Source: Aquabacterium sp. (GTDB lineage: Bacteria; Pseudomonadota; Gammaproteobacteria; Burkholderiales; Burkholderiaceae_C). Taken from it: DNA of 64,000 bases. The DNA is taken from the NCBI GenBank assembly GCA_023266355.1, contig JAHFQM010000001.1, positions 642,115-706,114 of the forward strand, in the 5' to 3' direction. The translations under genes were made by a program, and so were the position numbers. Of this stretch, positions 34,059 through 43,729 are shown piece after piece. Under the pieces are notes generated by a model that was not told the DNA's origin, did no database searches, and was given only the letters and a program-made list of their open reading frames with translations. Position 1 is the stretch's first letter; every line of letters starts with the position of its first letter.

Positions 34059-36737
34059 GTGACGACACCCCTGACGACCTCCCTGCCGCTGTTCGACGAC
34101 GCCACCCCGGCCGGCGCCAGCCCGGGCGAGGCCCTGGCCCACGAGCTCCTGCAGCGCGCGCGGCCGACCGAAGCGGGTCATTACGACGAGTTGCGCGACG
34201 CCGAGGGCGCGTTGCGTCCGGCCTGGCGGGGCTTCGTCGATCACCTCGGCGCGCCGCTCGACGACCTGCAGCGCCGCCAGGCGCTGATGGCGCGGCAGAT
34301 CCGCGAAGACGGCATCACCTACAACGTCTACAACGCCCAGGGCGGGCCCAGCCGGCCCTGGTCGCTGGAGGTGCTGCCCCTCATCGTCGAGGCCGACGAA
34401 TGGCGTGGGCTGGAGCAAGGCGTGGCCCAGCGCGCCCGTCTGCTCAACACCATCCTGGCCGACACCTACGGCGAGCAGCGCCTGCTCAAGGAGGCCTTGC
34501 TGCCCTCGGCCCTGGTGCTGGGCCACCCCGGCTACCTGCGCGGCCTGCAGGGCGTGACACCGCCGGGCGGTATCCACCTGCACGTGCTGGCCTTCGACCT
34601 CGTGCGCGGCCCCGATGGCGCCTGGTGGGTGGTCTCGCACCGCACCCAGGCGCCCTCGGGGCTGGGCTATGTGATGCAGAACCGGCTCATCGTCTCGCGG
34701 CAGTTCCCCGAGGCCTACCGGGCGATGAACGTGCAGCACCTGGCCTCGGGCTACCGGCGCCTGATCGACACCCTCAGCGAGTTGGCCGCGGGCTGTGTCG
34801 GCGGCGCCGAGGGTGCCCAGGGCACGGCCCCCAGCCTGGCCCTGCTGACCCCGGGCCCCTACAACGAAACCTACTTCGAGCAGGCCTACCTGGCGCGCTA
34901 CCTCGGTCTGCCCCTGGTCGAGGGCGGCGACCTGGTGGTGCGCGACGAGCGCCTCTTCATGAAAACGGTGCAGGGCCTGGCGCCGCTGCACGGCCTGCTG
35001 CGCCGCCTCGACGACGACTTCTGCGACCCGCTGGAGCTGCGCTCCGACTCCCACCTCGGCGTGCCCGGCCTGATGCAGGTGGTGCGCGCCGGCCACGTCG
35101 TGCTGGCCAACGCCCTGGGCACGGGCTTCCTGGAGTCGCCCGCGGTGCATGGCTTCCTGCCGGCGCTGTCGCGCAAGCTGCTGGGCGAGGAGCTCGCCTT
35201 GCCTTCGCTGCCCACCTGGTGGTGTGGCGAGGCCAGCGCCTGGGCCGACGTGCGCCCCGAGCTGGCCCACCAAGTCATCCGACCCAGCCACCCCCATGCG
35301 GGCACGCCGGGCTTCGGCTCGCCCCGCCTGCGCCAGAGCTTCGAGGCCGTGCTCGGCCAGACCCTGACCGCGCCGGCCCTGCAGGCCTGGCGCGAGCGCA
35401 TCGACCACGACCCCGCGGCCTACACCGTCCAGGACTTCGTGCCCTACGCCCAGGCACCGGTCTGGCAGGGGGCCGGGCAGGGCGCGGCGGCAGGCACGGG
35501 TGGCGCAGGCCACATCAGCCCGCGCGGCGCCTCGCTGCGCGTCTACGCCCTGTCCGATGGCCGCGGTGGCTGGCAGGTCCTGCCCGGCGGCATGACCCGC
35601 ATCGCCACGCGCGACGCCGGGCCGGTCTCCATGCAGCTGGGCGGCAGCTCGCTGGACACCTGGGTGCTGACCGACGAGCCGGTCGACACCTTCTCCATGC
35701 TGCCGGCGTCCGTGCGCCTGGACGAACTCGCCCAGCGCCAGCGCCCGGTGGCCAGCCGCACCGGCGAGAACCTGTTCTGGATGGGCCGCTACACCGAGCG
35801 CGCCGAGCAGCAGCTGCGCCTGGTGCAGAACCTCATCGGCCTGGCCAGCACCGAAGACGAGCCCGACGACGCCGTGCTGCAGGCGCTCTCCGCCTTGTCG
35901 CTGCGCTGCGGCCTCGTGCCCCAGGGCACGCCCAGCCTGGCCCAGGCGCCCCGCGTGTTCGAGCGCGCCGCGCTGGACGCCCTCGTCGACCCGCAGGCCC
36001 GCCAGGGCGCTTTCAGCCTGGCCCACAACCTCGACGCCCTGGCGCGCTCGGCCCAGACCCTGCGCGAGCGGCTCTCGCCGGCCCACGTCCGTCTGCTGCG
36101 CACCCTCGGCGCCGACTTCCAGCAGGCCCTCACCCCCGACGCCCCCCAGGGCCGCCCCGGCCTGCAACAGGCCGACGAGGCCCTGGAACACCTGGCCATG
36201 CAGCTGTCGGCCGTGACCGGCGCGCAGACCGACCGCATGACCCGCGACGCCGGCTGGCGCCTGCTCACCGTGGGCCGCCTCATCGAGCGCCTGGCCGGCT
36301 ATGCCGGCTTCCTGCAGGCCTTCTGCACGCACGACGCACTCGGCCGGGCCCAGGGCTTCGACCAGCTGCTCGACCTCTTCGACAGCGCCATCACCTTCCG
36401 CGCACGCTTCCAGCGCCGCCTGGAGCGGCCCGCTCTGCTGGCCCTGCTGGTGCTGGACGAGAACAACCCCCGCGCCCTGGCCTGCGTGCTGCGCCGCCTG
36501 CGCACCGAGCTGGGCAAGCTGCCCGAGCGCGGCAGCTCCCAGGCCGACCTGCTGGCCCTCTTGCCCCACCAGGGCGTGGGCAGCACCCTCGATGAACTCT
36601 GCGACCCGGCCCTGGGCCCCGAGCGCTTGCTGGCCCTGTGCGCCCGCCTGATCGACGCCAGCTGGCGCCTGTCCGACGAGGTGGCGCGCCTCTTCTTCGT
36701 CCACGCCGAGACCCACGATGCCATGGTGAGCGCATGA
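34059..36737 (+). CDS. Fusion of circularly permuted ATP-grasp and alpha-E domains
   Basis: An 892-residue protein starting with GTG. Residues about 60-530 are the circularly permuted ATP-grasp (DUF404/DUF407), with DGITYNVYNAQGG and FDLVRGPDGAWWVVSHRTQA. Residues about 560-880 are an alpha-E (DUF403) domain starting RTGENLFWMGRYTERAEQQL. In the second set here (38111 and 39569) these domains are separate genes, so this is a natural fusion. ATP-grasp proteins of this type are predicted peptide ligases. The end overlaps the next gene by ATGA. Confidence 0.9.
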   Translation: MTTPLTTSLPLFDDATPAGASPGEALAHELLQRARPTEAGHYDELRDAEGALRPAWRGFVDHLGAPLDDLQRRQALMARQIREDGITYNVYNAQGGPSRPWSLEVLPLIVEADEWRGLEQGVAQRARLLNTILADTYGEQRLLKEALLPSALVLGHPGYLRGLQGVTPPGGIHLHVLAFDLVRGPDGAWWVVSHRTQAPSGLGYVMQNRLIVSRQFPEAYRAMNVQHLASGYRRLIDTLSELAAGCVGGAEGAQGTAPSLALLTPGPYNETYFEQAYLARYLGLPLVEGGDLVVRDERLFMKTVQGLAPLHGLLRRLDDDFCDPLELRSDSHLGVPGLMQVVRAGHVVLANALGTGFLESPAVHGFLPALSRKLLGEELALPSLPTWWCGEASAWADVRPELAHQVIRPSHPHAGTPGFGSPRLRQSFEAVLGQTLTAPALQAWRERIDHDPAAYTVQDFVPYAQAPVWQGAGQGAAAGTGGAGHISPRGASLRVYALSDGRGGWQVLPGGMTRIATRDAGPVSMQLGGSSLDTWVLTDEPVDTFSMLPASVRLDELAQRQRPVASRTGENLFWMGRYTERAEQQLRLVQNLIGLASTEDEPDDAVLQALSALSLRCGLVPQGTPSLAQAPRVFERAALDALVDPQARQGAFSLAHNLDALARSAQTLRERLSPAHVRLLRTLGADFQQALTPDAPQGRPGLQQADEALEHLAMQLSAVTGAQTDRMTRDAGWRLLTVGRLIERLAGYAGFLQAFCTHDALGRAQGFDQLLDLFDSAITFRARFQRRLERPALLALLVLDENNPRALACVLRRLRTELGKLPERGSSQADLLALLPHQGVGSTLDELCDPALGPERLLALCARLIDASWRLSDEVARLFFVHAETHDAMVSA

Positions 36738-37660
36738 CCCCTCCTGCCGCCACAGCCCGCCTCAGCGTCGAGCACGAAACCCGTTACGACTACGACCACC
36801 CGGTCGAACAGGCCCAGCACATCGCCTGCCTGCGCCCCTTGAGCGACGCCGGCCAGCGCCTGCTGTCCTTCGAGATGGCCGTGCAACCGACCCCGCAGCA
36901 GCACAGCACCCGCCGCGACAGCCACGGCAACAGCCGCGCCTACTTCGCCCTGCACGCCGCCCACCAGGCGCTGCGCGTGGTGGCCCGCAGCGAGGTGCAG
37001 GTCACCGCCCGCTACGAAGGCCTGGCCGAACACCTGGCCGCGCACCCCGGGCCCACCTGCGGCGAGGTCCGCGAGCGCCTGAGCTACCGCGCCAAAGCCC
37101 CGTTCGAGCCCGCCACCGAGTTCCTCTACGCCTCGCCCTACGTGCCCCTGCACCCCGAGTTGCGCGCCTACGGGGCCGAGTCCCTGGAGGACGACCGCCC
37201 CCTGGCCGAGGCCGCCATCGCGCTGATGCAGCGCATCCACGCCGACTTCACCTACGCGCCGGCCTCCACCGACATCTCCACGCCCATCCTCACCGTGCTG
37301 GAGGAGCGCCGCGGCGTCTGCCAGGACTTCGCCCACCTCATGCTGGGCTGCCTGCGCGCCTGCGGCCTGGCCGGGCGCTACGTCAGCGGCTACCTGCTGA
37401 CCCGCCCGCCACCGGGCCAGGCCCCCTTGGTCGGCGCCGATGCCTCGCACGCCTGGGTCAGCGTCTGGGTGCCGGGCCTGGGCCTGCCCCTGGCCGATGA
37501 CTGGCTCGACCTCGACCCCACCAACGACGCCGTGCCCGAGGTCCACCATGTGCGCGTCGCCCACGGCCGGGACTTCGGCGACGTCACCCCTTTGCGCGGC
37601 GTCATCCGCGGTGGCGGGGACCACCGCCTCGAAGTGCGGGTCACCACGCGCCTGCTCTGA
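36734..37660 (+). CDS. Transglutaminase-like protease/ligase
   Basis: A 308-residue protein. The N-terminal beta domain starts RLSVEHETRYDYDHPVEQAQ, and the transglutaminase core has Cys196 (RRGVCQDFAHL), His239 (ASHAWVSVW) and Asp261 (DLDPTND). Its start overlaps the stop of the fusion gene (ATGA), so the two are translationally coupled. With the other genes it forms the ATP-grasp/alpha-E/transglutaminase system. Predicted to cleave or form isopeptide bonds; the true substrate is not known. The protein has no signal peptide. Confidence 0.9.
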   Translation: MTPPAATARLSVEHETRYDYDHPVEQAQHIACLRPLSDAGQRLLSFEMAVQPTPQQHSTRRDSHGNSRAYFALHAAHQALRVVARSEVQVTARYEGLAEHLAAHPGPTCGEVRERLSYRAKAPFEPATEFLYASPYVPLHPELRAYGAESLEDDRPLAEAAIALMQRIHADFTYAPASTDISTPILTVLEERRGVCQDFAHLMLGCLRACGLAGRYVSGYLLTRPPPGQAPLVGADASHAWVSVWVPGLGLPLADDWLDLDPTNDAVPEVHHVRVAHGRDFGDVTPLRGVIRGGGDHRLEVRVTTRLL

Positions 37661-38110
37661 GCGGTGCGCCGTGCGCCCAGCGGCGCCAGCGGCGCTGGCA
37701 GCGCCACCCGCCGAGCAAAAAGCGTGACCTGCGCCCCAAAAAGGGGCGACACTGCCACTGAAAGTGCCGCACGCCGCGCTTTGAGCGACACGTGCTGGGT
37801 TCCTGTGGGCCATGCATGCCCCTTTGCGGGGCGTGCGACGCGCTTTTCGCGACAGGTGTGCCGCTTTCTGGGGCGCGTTTGTCGCCCAAAGCGCGGACGC
37901 TGGCCCGCAGCGACCCAGCGCATGCCCCTTTTCGGGGCGCGGTCGGCACGTTCAGCGGCAAGCGGCATCTGAGCCAGGTCAAGCCCCTTGCCAAAAGGGC
38001 AAAGCGCGGCGCCCGCAGTTTGGCGCCCGACGCTGGCAGGCCGACACTTGGCACGCTTAGTGCATTGGCATGGGCAACGCTGTTTTCCATCCCCCCACCA
38101 GGGCCCATCG
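37661..38110 (+). other. 450-bp hairpin-rich spacer between the two ATP-grasp gene sets
   Basis: No gene is evident. Three near-identical hairpins occur: CGCCCC-AAAAA-GGGGCG (37732-37748), GCCCC-TTTGC-GGGGC (37818-37832) and GCCCC-TTTTC-GGGGC (37924-37938). Two share the surrounding GCATGCCCCTTT. A fourth, CGCG-CTTTT-CGCG, is at 37839-37851, and GCCAGC/GCTGGC near 37685. None has a T-run, so they are not standard terminators. A promoter for 38111 must also lie here. Confidence 0.5.
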
Positions 38111-39556
38111 ATGAGATTCTTCGACGAGATGCACGCAGGCAGCGCCGACGCCGACCCGCAGGTGCGCGACCACTACCAGACCTACAGCCGATGGCTGCAG
38201 CGTCAGCCGGGCGAACTCATGGCCTCGCGCCGTGCGGAAGCCGAGATGATCTTCCGCCGTGTCGGGATCACCTTCGCGGTCTATGGCGACAAGGACGAGG
38301 ACGGCTCGGGCACCGAGCGCCTCATTCCTTTCGACCTGATCCCGCGGATCATCCCCAGCCACGAGTGGAAGGAGATGGAGGGTGGCCTCAAGCAGCGCGT
38401 CACCGCGCTCAACATGTTCTTGAAGGACGTGTACCACGAGCAGGCCATCCTCAAGGCGGGCGTGATCCCGGCCGAGCCGGTGCTCAACAACGCCCAGTTC
38501 CGCCAGGAAATGGTCGGCCTCAAGGTGCCTGGCGACATCTACTCCATCATCGCGGGCATCGACATCGTGCGCGCCTGCAACCCCGATGGCAGTGGCACCT
38601 ACTACGTGCTCGAAGACAACCTGCGCGTGCCCTCCGGCGTCAGCTACATGCTGGAGAACCGCAAGATGTCGATGCGGCTCTTCCCCGAGCTGTTCTCCGA
38701 GCACCGTGTGGCCCCGGTGGCGCACTACCCCGACCTGCTGCTCGACACCCTGCGCGCCATGGCGCCGGCCAACGTCAACGAGCCCACGGCCGTCGTGCTC
38801 ACGCCAGGCCAGTACAACTCGGCCTACTTCGAGCACGCCTTCCTGGCGCAGCAAATGGGCATCGAGCTGGTGCAGGGCCAGGACCTCTTCGTCAAGGACG
38901 ACTTCGTCTACATGCGCACCACCCGCGGGCCGCAGCGCGTGGACGTCATCTACCGCCGCCTGGACGACGACTTCATGGACCCGGAAGTCTTCCGCAAGGA
39001 CTCGACCCTGGGCGTGGCCGGCCTGCTGCGCGCCTACCGCGCTGGCAACGTGACCCTGGCCAACGCCTTCGGCACCGGCATCGCCGACGACAAGTCCATC
39101 TACCCGTACGTGCCCAAGATGATCGAGTTCTACCTCGGTGAGAAGCCCATCTTGCAGAACGTGCCCACGCACATCTGCCGCGAACCCGATGCGCTGAAGT
39201 ACACGCTGGACAACCTGGCCGACCTCGTCGTCAAGGAAGTCCACGGGGCAGGGGGCTACGGCATGCTGGTTGGCCCGGCGGCCACGAAGGCCGAGATCGA
39301 GGACTTCCGCCAGGTGCTCATCGCCAACCCGAGCAACTACATCGCCCAGCCGACGCTGTCGCTGTCCACCTGCCCGACCTTCGTGGACAGCGGCATCGCG
39401 CCGCGCCACATCGACCTGCGCCCCTTCGTGCTGTCTGGCAAGACGGTGCAGATGGTGCCCGGCGGCCTGACCCGCGTGGCCTTGAAAGAAGGCTCGCTCG
39501 TGGTCAACAGCTCGCAGGGCGGCGGCACCAAGGACACCTGGGTGCTGGAGAACTGA
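38111..39556 (+). CDS. Circularly permuted ATP-grasp protein (DUF404/DUF407)
   Basis: A 481-residue protein starting at ATG 38111 (MRFFDEMHAGSADADPQVRD). The ATP-grasp marks are GITFAVYGDKDEDGSGTERL, RACNPDGSGTYYVLEDNLRV and, near the C-terminus, NSSQGGGTKDTWVL. It is followed 12 bp later by a separate alpha-E gene. This is the common form; it is a paralogue of the fused protein at 34059. Family members are predicted ATP-dependent carboxylate-amine ligases. The frame is open further upstream, but the spacer hairpins lie there. Confidence 0.92.
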   Translation: MRFFDEMHAGSADADPQVRDHYQTYSRWLQRQPGELMASRRAEAEMIFRRVGITFAVYGDKDEDGSGTERLIPFDLIPRIIPSHEWKEMEGGLKQRVTALNMFLKDVYHEQAILKAGVIPAEPVLNNAQFRQEMVGLKVPGDIYSIIAGIDIVRACNPDGSGTYYVLEDNLRVPSGVSYMLENRKMSMRLFPELFSEHRVAPVAHYPDLLLDTLRAMAPANVNEPTAVVLTPGQYNSAYFEHAFLAQQMGIELVQGQDLFVKDDFVYMRTTRGPQRVDVIYRRLDDDFMDPEVFRKDSTLGVAGLLRAYRAGNVTLANAFGTGIADDKSIYPYVPKMIEFYLGEKPILQNVPTHICREPDALKYTLDNLADLVVKEVHGAGGYGMLVGPAATKAEIEDFRQVLIANPSNYIAQPTLSLSTCPTFVDSGIAPRHIDLRPFVLSGKTVQMVPGGLTRVALKEGSLVVNSSQGGGTKDTWVLEN

Positions 39557-39568
39557 GGGAGGACCACC

Positions 39569-40642
39569 ATGCTCAACGAACGCATCGAAGACCACCTGCC
39601 CACGCAACTCATCGAGACCGAATCCGGGGCCTGGCGGGCACGCCACGCCTCCGGCATGTCGCATATGGAGACCAAGCCCATGCTGTCGCGCACCGCCGAT
39701 CACCTCTTCTGGATGGCCCGCTACATGGAGCGCGCCGAAAACACCGCGCGCCTGCTGGACGTGAACTACCAGACGTCCTTGCTGCCGCAATCCAGCGAAG
39801 CCGCGCTGCAAGGCTGGGAAGGCCTGCTGGGCATCAGCGAACTCACCGAGGAATACCTCCACAAGTTCGACGAGGTCAATGCGCGCGACGTGATGTCCTT
39901 CATGGTGACCGACGCCAACAACCCGTCGAGCATCCTGAGCTGCCTGCGCGCCGCCCGTGAGAACGCCCGTGCCGTGCGCGGGGCGCTCACCACCGAGGTC
40001 TGGGAGACCATGAACCAGACCTGGCTGGAGTTCAACCGCCTGGTCAAGGAAGGCGCCATGGGGCGCGACCCGGCCGATTTGTTCGAGTGGGTGAAGTTCC
40101 GCTCGCACCTCTCGCGTGGCGTCACCTTGGGCACCATGCTGCAAGACGAGTCCTTCCACTTCCAGCGCATCGGCACCTTCCTGGAGCGCGCCGACAACAC
40201 CGCCCGCCTGCTGGACGTGAAGTTCCACGCGCGCAACACCGAGTTTTTCGGCTCAGGTGCGGGCAACGAGGGCAAGGAGGTGGACTTCTACCACTGGTCG
40301 GCCGTGCTGCGCTCGGTCTCGGCCTTCGAGGTCTACCGCAAGGTCTACCGCAACGTCATCCGCCCGGAGAAGGTGGCCGAGCTGCTGATCCTGCGCGCCG
40401 AGATGCCACGCTCGCTGGTGCACTGCATGGACGAGGTGGTGAGCAACCTGCGCGCCGTGGCCAACGACCACAGCCAGGAAACCCTGCGCCGCGCCGGCCG
40501 CCTGCGCGCCGACCTGCAGTTCAGCCGCATCGACGAGATCACGGCCACCGGCCTGCACGCCTACCTGACGCAGTTCCTCGACCGCGTCGGCGACCTGGGT
40601 TGGGGCATCAGCCGCGACTTCCTGATGCCGGCGCGGGCCTGA
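39569..40642 (+). CDS. Alpha-E domain protein (DUF403)
   Basis: A 357-residue helical protein. The domain starts TADHLFWMARYMERAENTAR and repeats a similar block, FLERADNTARLLDV, at mid-length, showing the internal duplication of the family. I keep the ATG at 39569, since GGGAGGACC precedes it; a start at the ATG before LSRTADHLF would give a 320-residue protein of usual size. It is predicted to work with the ATP-grasp protein 12 bp upstream. Its biochemical role is not established. Confidence 0.9.
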   Translation: MLNERIEDHLPTQLIETESGAWRARHASGMSHMETKPMLSRTADHLFWMARYMERAENTARLLDVNYQTSLLPQSSEAALQGWEGLLGISELTEEYLHKFDEVNARDVMSFMVTDANNPSSILSCLRAARENARAVRGALTTEVWETMNQTWLEFNRLVKEGAMGRDPADLFEWVKFRSHLSRGVTLGTMLQDESFHFQRIGTFLERADNTARLLDVKFHARNTEFFGSGAGNEGKEVDFYHWSAVLRSVSAFEVYRKVYRNVIRPEKVAELLILRAEMPRSLVHCMDEVVSNLRAVANDHSQETLRRAGRLRADLQFSRIDEITATGLHAYLTQFLDRVGDLGWGISRDFLMPARA

Positions 40643-40675
40643 TGCCGCTGATGCCGACCGCTGCCTGAGGCAGCG

Positions 40676-41638
40676 TCAGTCGGCCTCGCCCACCGGGTAG
40701 GCCGTCATGCGCAGCATGCGCATGAGGATGCCGACCTCGGTGGTTTCGTTCAGAACGAAACGTGGCAACTCGAAGCGCGGTGCGCGGCGGGTGCCCACGC
40801 CACTGCGCGTGCTCACCGCGTTGAGGAAGCCCGCGCGGCGGACCATCTCCACGTGCTGCGGGCCATAGTCGGTCCCGGGCTTGCCGTTCGGATAAGCAAA
40901 GGACGTGAGGCGCTGGCCTGTCAGGCTGGACAGGGCGTCGGCATTGCTGCGGATTTCCTCCCAAGCCGCGGCCTCGTCCAGGCGGGCCAGGATCAGGTGC
41001 TGGGTGGTGTGCCCGCCCACCGACATGCCGGCGCGCGTCAGTGCGCGCACCTGCTCATCGTCCATCATGAGTTGACGCGGAGCGTTGCGCCCCAAGGTGG
41101 CCAGCAGACGCTCGGACAGCCTTTTGCGCTGGACCGGGTCGAGGTACTTGACCTGGCGGACGAGGGCGTCCAGGGCTGCGACCCGCGAGGGCACATCGCC
41201 CAAGGTCACCGGGGACGCATCTTTCAGGCCAAGGTCGAGTTGCCCCGATGGCGCATGGCGAACGGTCTCCACCATCACGTCGTGGAACATTGTGCCGCCG
41301 TTGAGGAAGCCGCTGGAGACGTAGAACGTGGCGGTCAGGCCATGGCGCTTCAGCAGGGGCAGGGCGATGTCGTGGTTGTCTCGGTAGCCATCGTCGAAGG
41401 TGATGCTGATGGCGCGGGACGGCAAGCGGCCTTCGGCCAGGAGGGCCGCGGCCTCGTCCAGGGGCAGCACCTTGAACCAGCGCGCCAGCGTCCGGAACTG
41501 GGTGTCCATCGTGCGGGCGGTGTGGGTCTCGGCCTGCAATGGGTCGCGCTCGGGCAAGACCCGGTGGTACATCAGCACGGGGAGTGCCGCTTGCGCGCCG
41601 CCTGAGAGCCTGGTCAGGGAGAAGATGGGGCGTCCCAT
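40676..41638 (-). CDS. Polysaccharide deacetylase family protein (NodB domain)
   Basis: A 320-residue protein. The NodB homology region has LPVLMYHRVLPERD, the metal/catalytic motif ITFDDGYRDNHD, and MSVGGHTTQHLIL with the second His pair. These enzymes remove N-acetyl groups from surface polysaccharides. No signal peptide is obvious. Related deacetylases occur in exosortase-linked exopolysaccharide loci, but this gene is 39 kb from xrtB, so a link is only possible. Upstream (41639-41869) I see no gene. Confidence 0.87.
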   Translation of the reverse strand: MGRPIFSLTRLSGGAQAALPVLMYHRVLPERDPLQAETHTARTMDTQFRTLARWFKVLPLDEAAALLAEGRLPSRAISITFDDGYRDNHDIALPLLKRHGLTATFYVSSGFLNGGTMFHDVMVETVRHAPSGQLDLGLKDASPVTLGDVPSRVAALDALVRQVKYLDPVQRKRLSERLLATLGRNAPRQLMMDDEQVRALTRAGMSVGGHTTQHLILARLDEAAAWEEIRSNADALSSLTGQRLTSFAYPNGKPGTDYGPQHVEMVRRAGFLNAVSTRSGVGTRRAPRFELPRFVLNETTEVGILMRMLRMTAYPVGEAD

Positions 41639-41869
41639 TCAGCCCTCGTGTGCCGCAGGCCTGCGCGCGCGTGGCTTGCTGTCTGCGAAAGCACCTGGCG
41701 CTGACGTTGCACGGTGAACGTACAGGCCGCGCACATGGGACTTTGTGGCCCGCGCGCCTGCCTTGTGTATCGGATGCCTGCCTTTCAACACCGTGACTCC
41801 CCCTTCAGGCGTAGCGTACACGAGTCTGAAGACATACCTTTACACAATGACCTGCGCGGTGCGCAGGAG

Positions 41870-42142
41870 TCACTGCGAAGGTGGCACGTAGCCCTGCACC
41901 TGCTCGGCACCGCCGCCGAAGAAGAACTGTTCCATCTGGCGGGCCAGGTATTGGCGGGCGCGGGCGTCGGCCAGGTTCAGGCGGTTTTCATTGACCAGCA
42001 TGGTCTGGTGCTTCATCCAGAGCTGCCAGGCTTCCTTGCTGATTTCGTTGTAAATGCGCTTGCCCAGCTCGCCGGGGTAGGGTGCGAAGTCCAGGCCTTC
42101 GCCTTCCTTGTGGAGGTGGGTGCATTGGATGGTGCGTGCCAT
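41870..42142 (-). CDS. yggX: YggX-type iron(II)-trafficking / oxidative damage protection protein
   Basis: A 90-residue cytoplasmic protein starting at ATG 42142 ([20 protein letters not shown]). The sequence [19 protein letters not shown] with [15 protein letters not shown] is diagnostic of YggX, which protects Fe-S clusters from oxidation and helps iron handling. The conserved Cys7 is present. It lies 26 bp after argA on the same strand; the link is positional. Confidence 0.93.
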   Translation of the reverse strand: MARTIQCTHLHKEGEGLDFAPYPGELGKRIYNEISKEAWQLWMKHQTMLVNENRLNLADARARQYLARQMEQFFFGGGAEQVQGYVPPSQ

Positions 42143-42168
42143 GGTGCTGTCTTGCTTCTTGAAAATGT

Positions 42169-43551
42169 TCACTTGAGGTGCTTGACCAGCACCTGAGAGC
42201 GGCGGTCCCATTTGTAGGAACGCTTGCGTGCTTCAGGCAGCCAGTCCGGGTCCACCGGCGCGAAGCCGCGCTTGATGAACCAGTGCATGGTACGGGTGGT
42301 CAATACAAACAGGGTTTGCAGGCCCATGGCCCGCGCGCGCTGCTCGATGCGTTTGAGGATGCGTTCGCCGTCGCCCTGGCCTTGCACGCTGGGCGAGATG
42401 GTGAGGGCGGCCATCTCGGCGGTGTGGGCCTCGGGGAAGGGGTAGAGCGCCGCGCAGCCGAAGATCACGCCGTCGTGCTCGATGACGGTGTAGAGGCCGA
42501 CGTCGCGCTCGATTTCCGTGCGGCTGCGTTTGACCAGGGTGCCGTCTTGCTCGAAAGGCTCGATGAGCTGCAGGATGCCGCCGACGTCGTCGGGCGTGGC
42601 CTCGCGCAGGCTTTCCAGCTTTTCATCGACGATCATGGTGCCCACGCCATCGTGTGTGAACACTTCCATCAGCAGGGCGCCATCGACCTTGAAGGGCAGG
42701 ATGTGCACGCGTTCGACGCCGCCTTCGCTGGCCTTGACGGCGTGCTGCAGGTAGTAGGCCGTGTCGGTGGGTTGCAGCGGGTTGGGCAGGGCGGCCAGCA
42801 GGCGCTTGGCGTCGGCCAGGGCGAGTTCCTGGTCGATCTCGACGTCGGGGTCGTGCTGACCGGCTTCGAGTTCCGCGGCGCGCTGCGGTTCCTGGACGAT
42901 GCCTTGCAGGATGCCGCGCACCTCGGTCACGAAGATGAGCTTGTCGGCCTGCAGGGCGATGGCGGCGCTGGTGGCCACGTCTTCCATGCTCAGGTTGAAG
43001 GCCTCGCCGGTGTGCGAGAAGCCAAAGGGCGAGAGCATGACCAGGGCGCCGGTGTCGATGGCGCGGCGGATGGCCACGGCGTCGATCTTGCGGACCAGGC
43101 CGGTGTGCATGAAGTCCACGCCATCGACGATGCCCACCGGGCGCGCCGTGACGAAGTTGCCCGACATCAGGCTGATGGAGGCGCCGGCCATCGGGGTGTT
43201 GGGCAGCCCCAGCGAGAAGGCCGCTTCGATTTCATAGCGCAATTGCCCGGCGGCTTCCTGGGCGCAGTCCAGCGCGATCGGGTCGGTGATGCGCATGCCG
43301 TGGCTGAAGTGCGAGGCTTGGCCTTTGGCGCGCAATTGCTCTTCCAGTTGCGGGCGGAAGCCGTGTGCCAGCACGATCTTGATGCCCATGGCGTGCATGA
43401 GCGCGAGGTCCTGCACGAAGTTTTCGAGCTTGCCGGCGGCGATCAATTCGCCCGACAGGCCGACCACGAAGGTCTTGCCACGGTGGGCGTGGATGTGCGG
43501 CGCCACCGAGCGGAACCAGGGCACGAAGAGGTGGGGGAAGACGAGGTCCAT
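42169..43551 (-). CDS. argA: N-acetylglutamate synthase
   Basis: A 460-residue ArgA. Residues 1-290 are an amino-acid-kinase-like domain ([20 protein letters not shown]), which in this family serves allosteric arginine binding. Residues about 310-450 are a GNAT acetyltransferase with the acetyl-CoA loop [18 protein letters not shown]. It makes N-acetylglutamate from acetyl-CoA and glutamate, the first step of arginine biosynthesis. Transcribed with yggX. The two-domain length matches E. coli ArgA. Confidence 0.93.
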   Translation of the reverse strand: MDLVFPHLFVPWFRSVAPHIHAHRGKTFVVGLSGELIAAGKLENFVQDLALMHAMGIKIVLAHGFRPQLEEQLRAKGQASHFSHGMRITDPIALDCAQEAAGQLRYEIEAAFSLGLPNTPMAGASISLMSGNFVTARPVGIVDGVDFMHTGLVRKIDAVAIRRAIDTGALVMLSPFGFSHTGEAFNLSMEDVATSAAIALQADKLIFVTEVRGILQGIVQEPQRAAELEAGQHDPDVEIDQELALADAKRLLAALPNPLQPTDTAYYLQHAVKASEGGVERVHILPFKVDGALLMEVFTHDGVGTMIVDEKLESLREATPDDVGGILQLIEPFEQDGTLVKRSRTEIERDVGLYTVIEHDGVIFGCAALYPFPEAHTAEMAALTISPSVQGQGDGERILKRIEQRARAMGLQTLFVLTTRTMHWFIKRGFAPVDPDWLPEARKRSYKWDRRSQVLVKHLK

Positions 43552-43690
43552 GCGGATTCAGGCCGGATTCAGGCAGACGCGGTGCCGGCCGACGGTGGGG
43601 CTCCGCATCCCCCGATGTTACGACCAATGCGCGGCAACGCGTTCCCGGGAAACGCAGAAGGCGTGCATCAGCGGGGCGTCACGGCTGCAC

Positions 43691-43729
43691 ATCACAGCGC
43701 CGCATCACAGCGCCGCATCACAGCGGCGG
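43691..43729 (+). repeat. 13-bp tandem repeat at the end of the amidase gene
   Basis: ATCACAGCGCCGC occurs twice exactly (43691-43703, 43704-43716), then a third, degenerate copy (43717-43729). The third copy holds the amidase stop codon, so slippage here could change the amidase C-terminus or its distance to argA. Confidence 0.75.

Noticed and set aside
30270..36716. A 2148-codon open frame on the minus strand, antisense to the transglutaminase and ATP-grasp genes
   Set aside because: It is rich in His, Gln, Gly and Ala with no domain, and lies opposite two genes with clear motifs. Long antisense frames are normal in GC-rich DNA.
38057..40228. A 723-codon minus-strand frame opposite the second ATP-grasp and alpha-E genes
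   Set aside because: Shadow of real genes; no recognisable domain.
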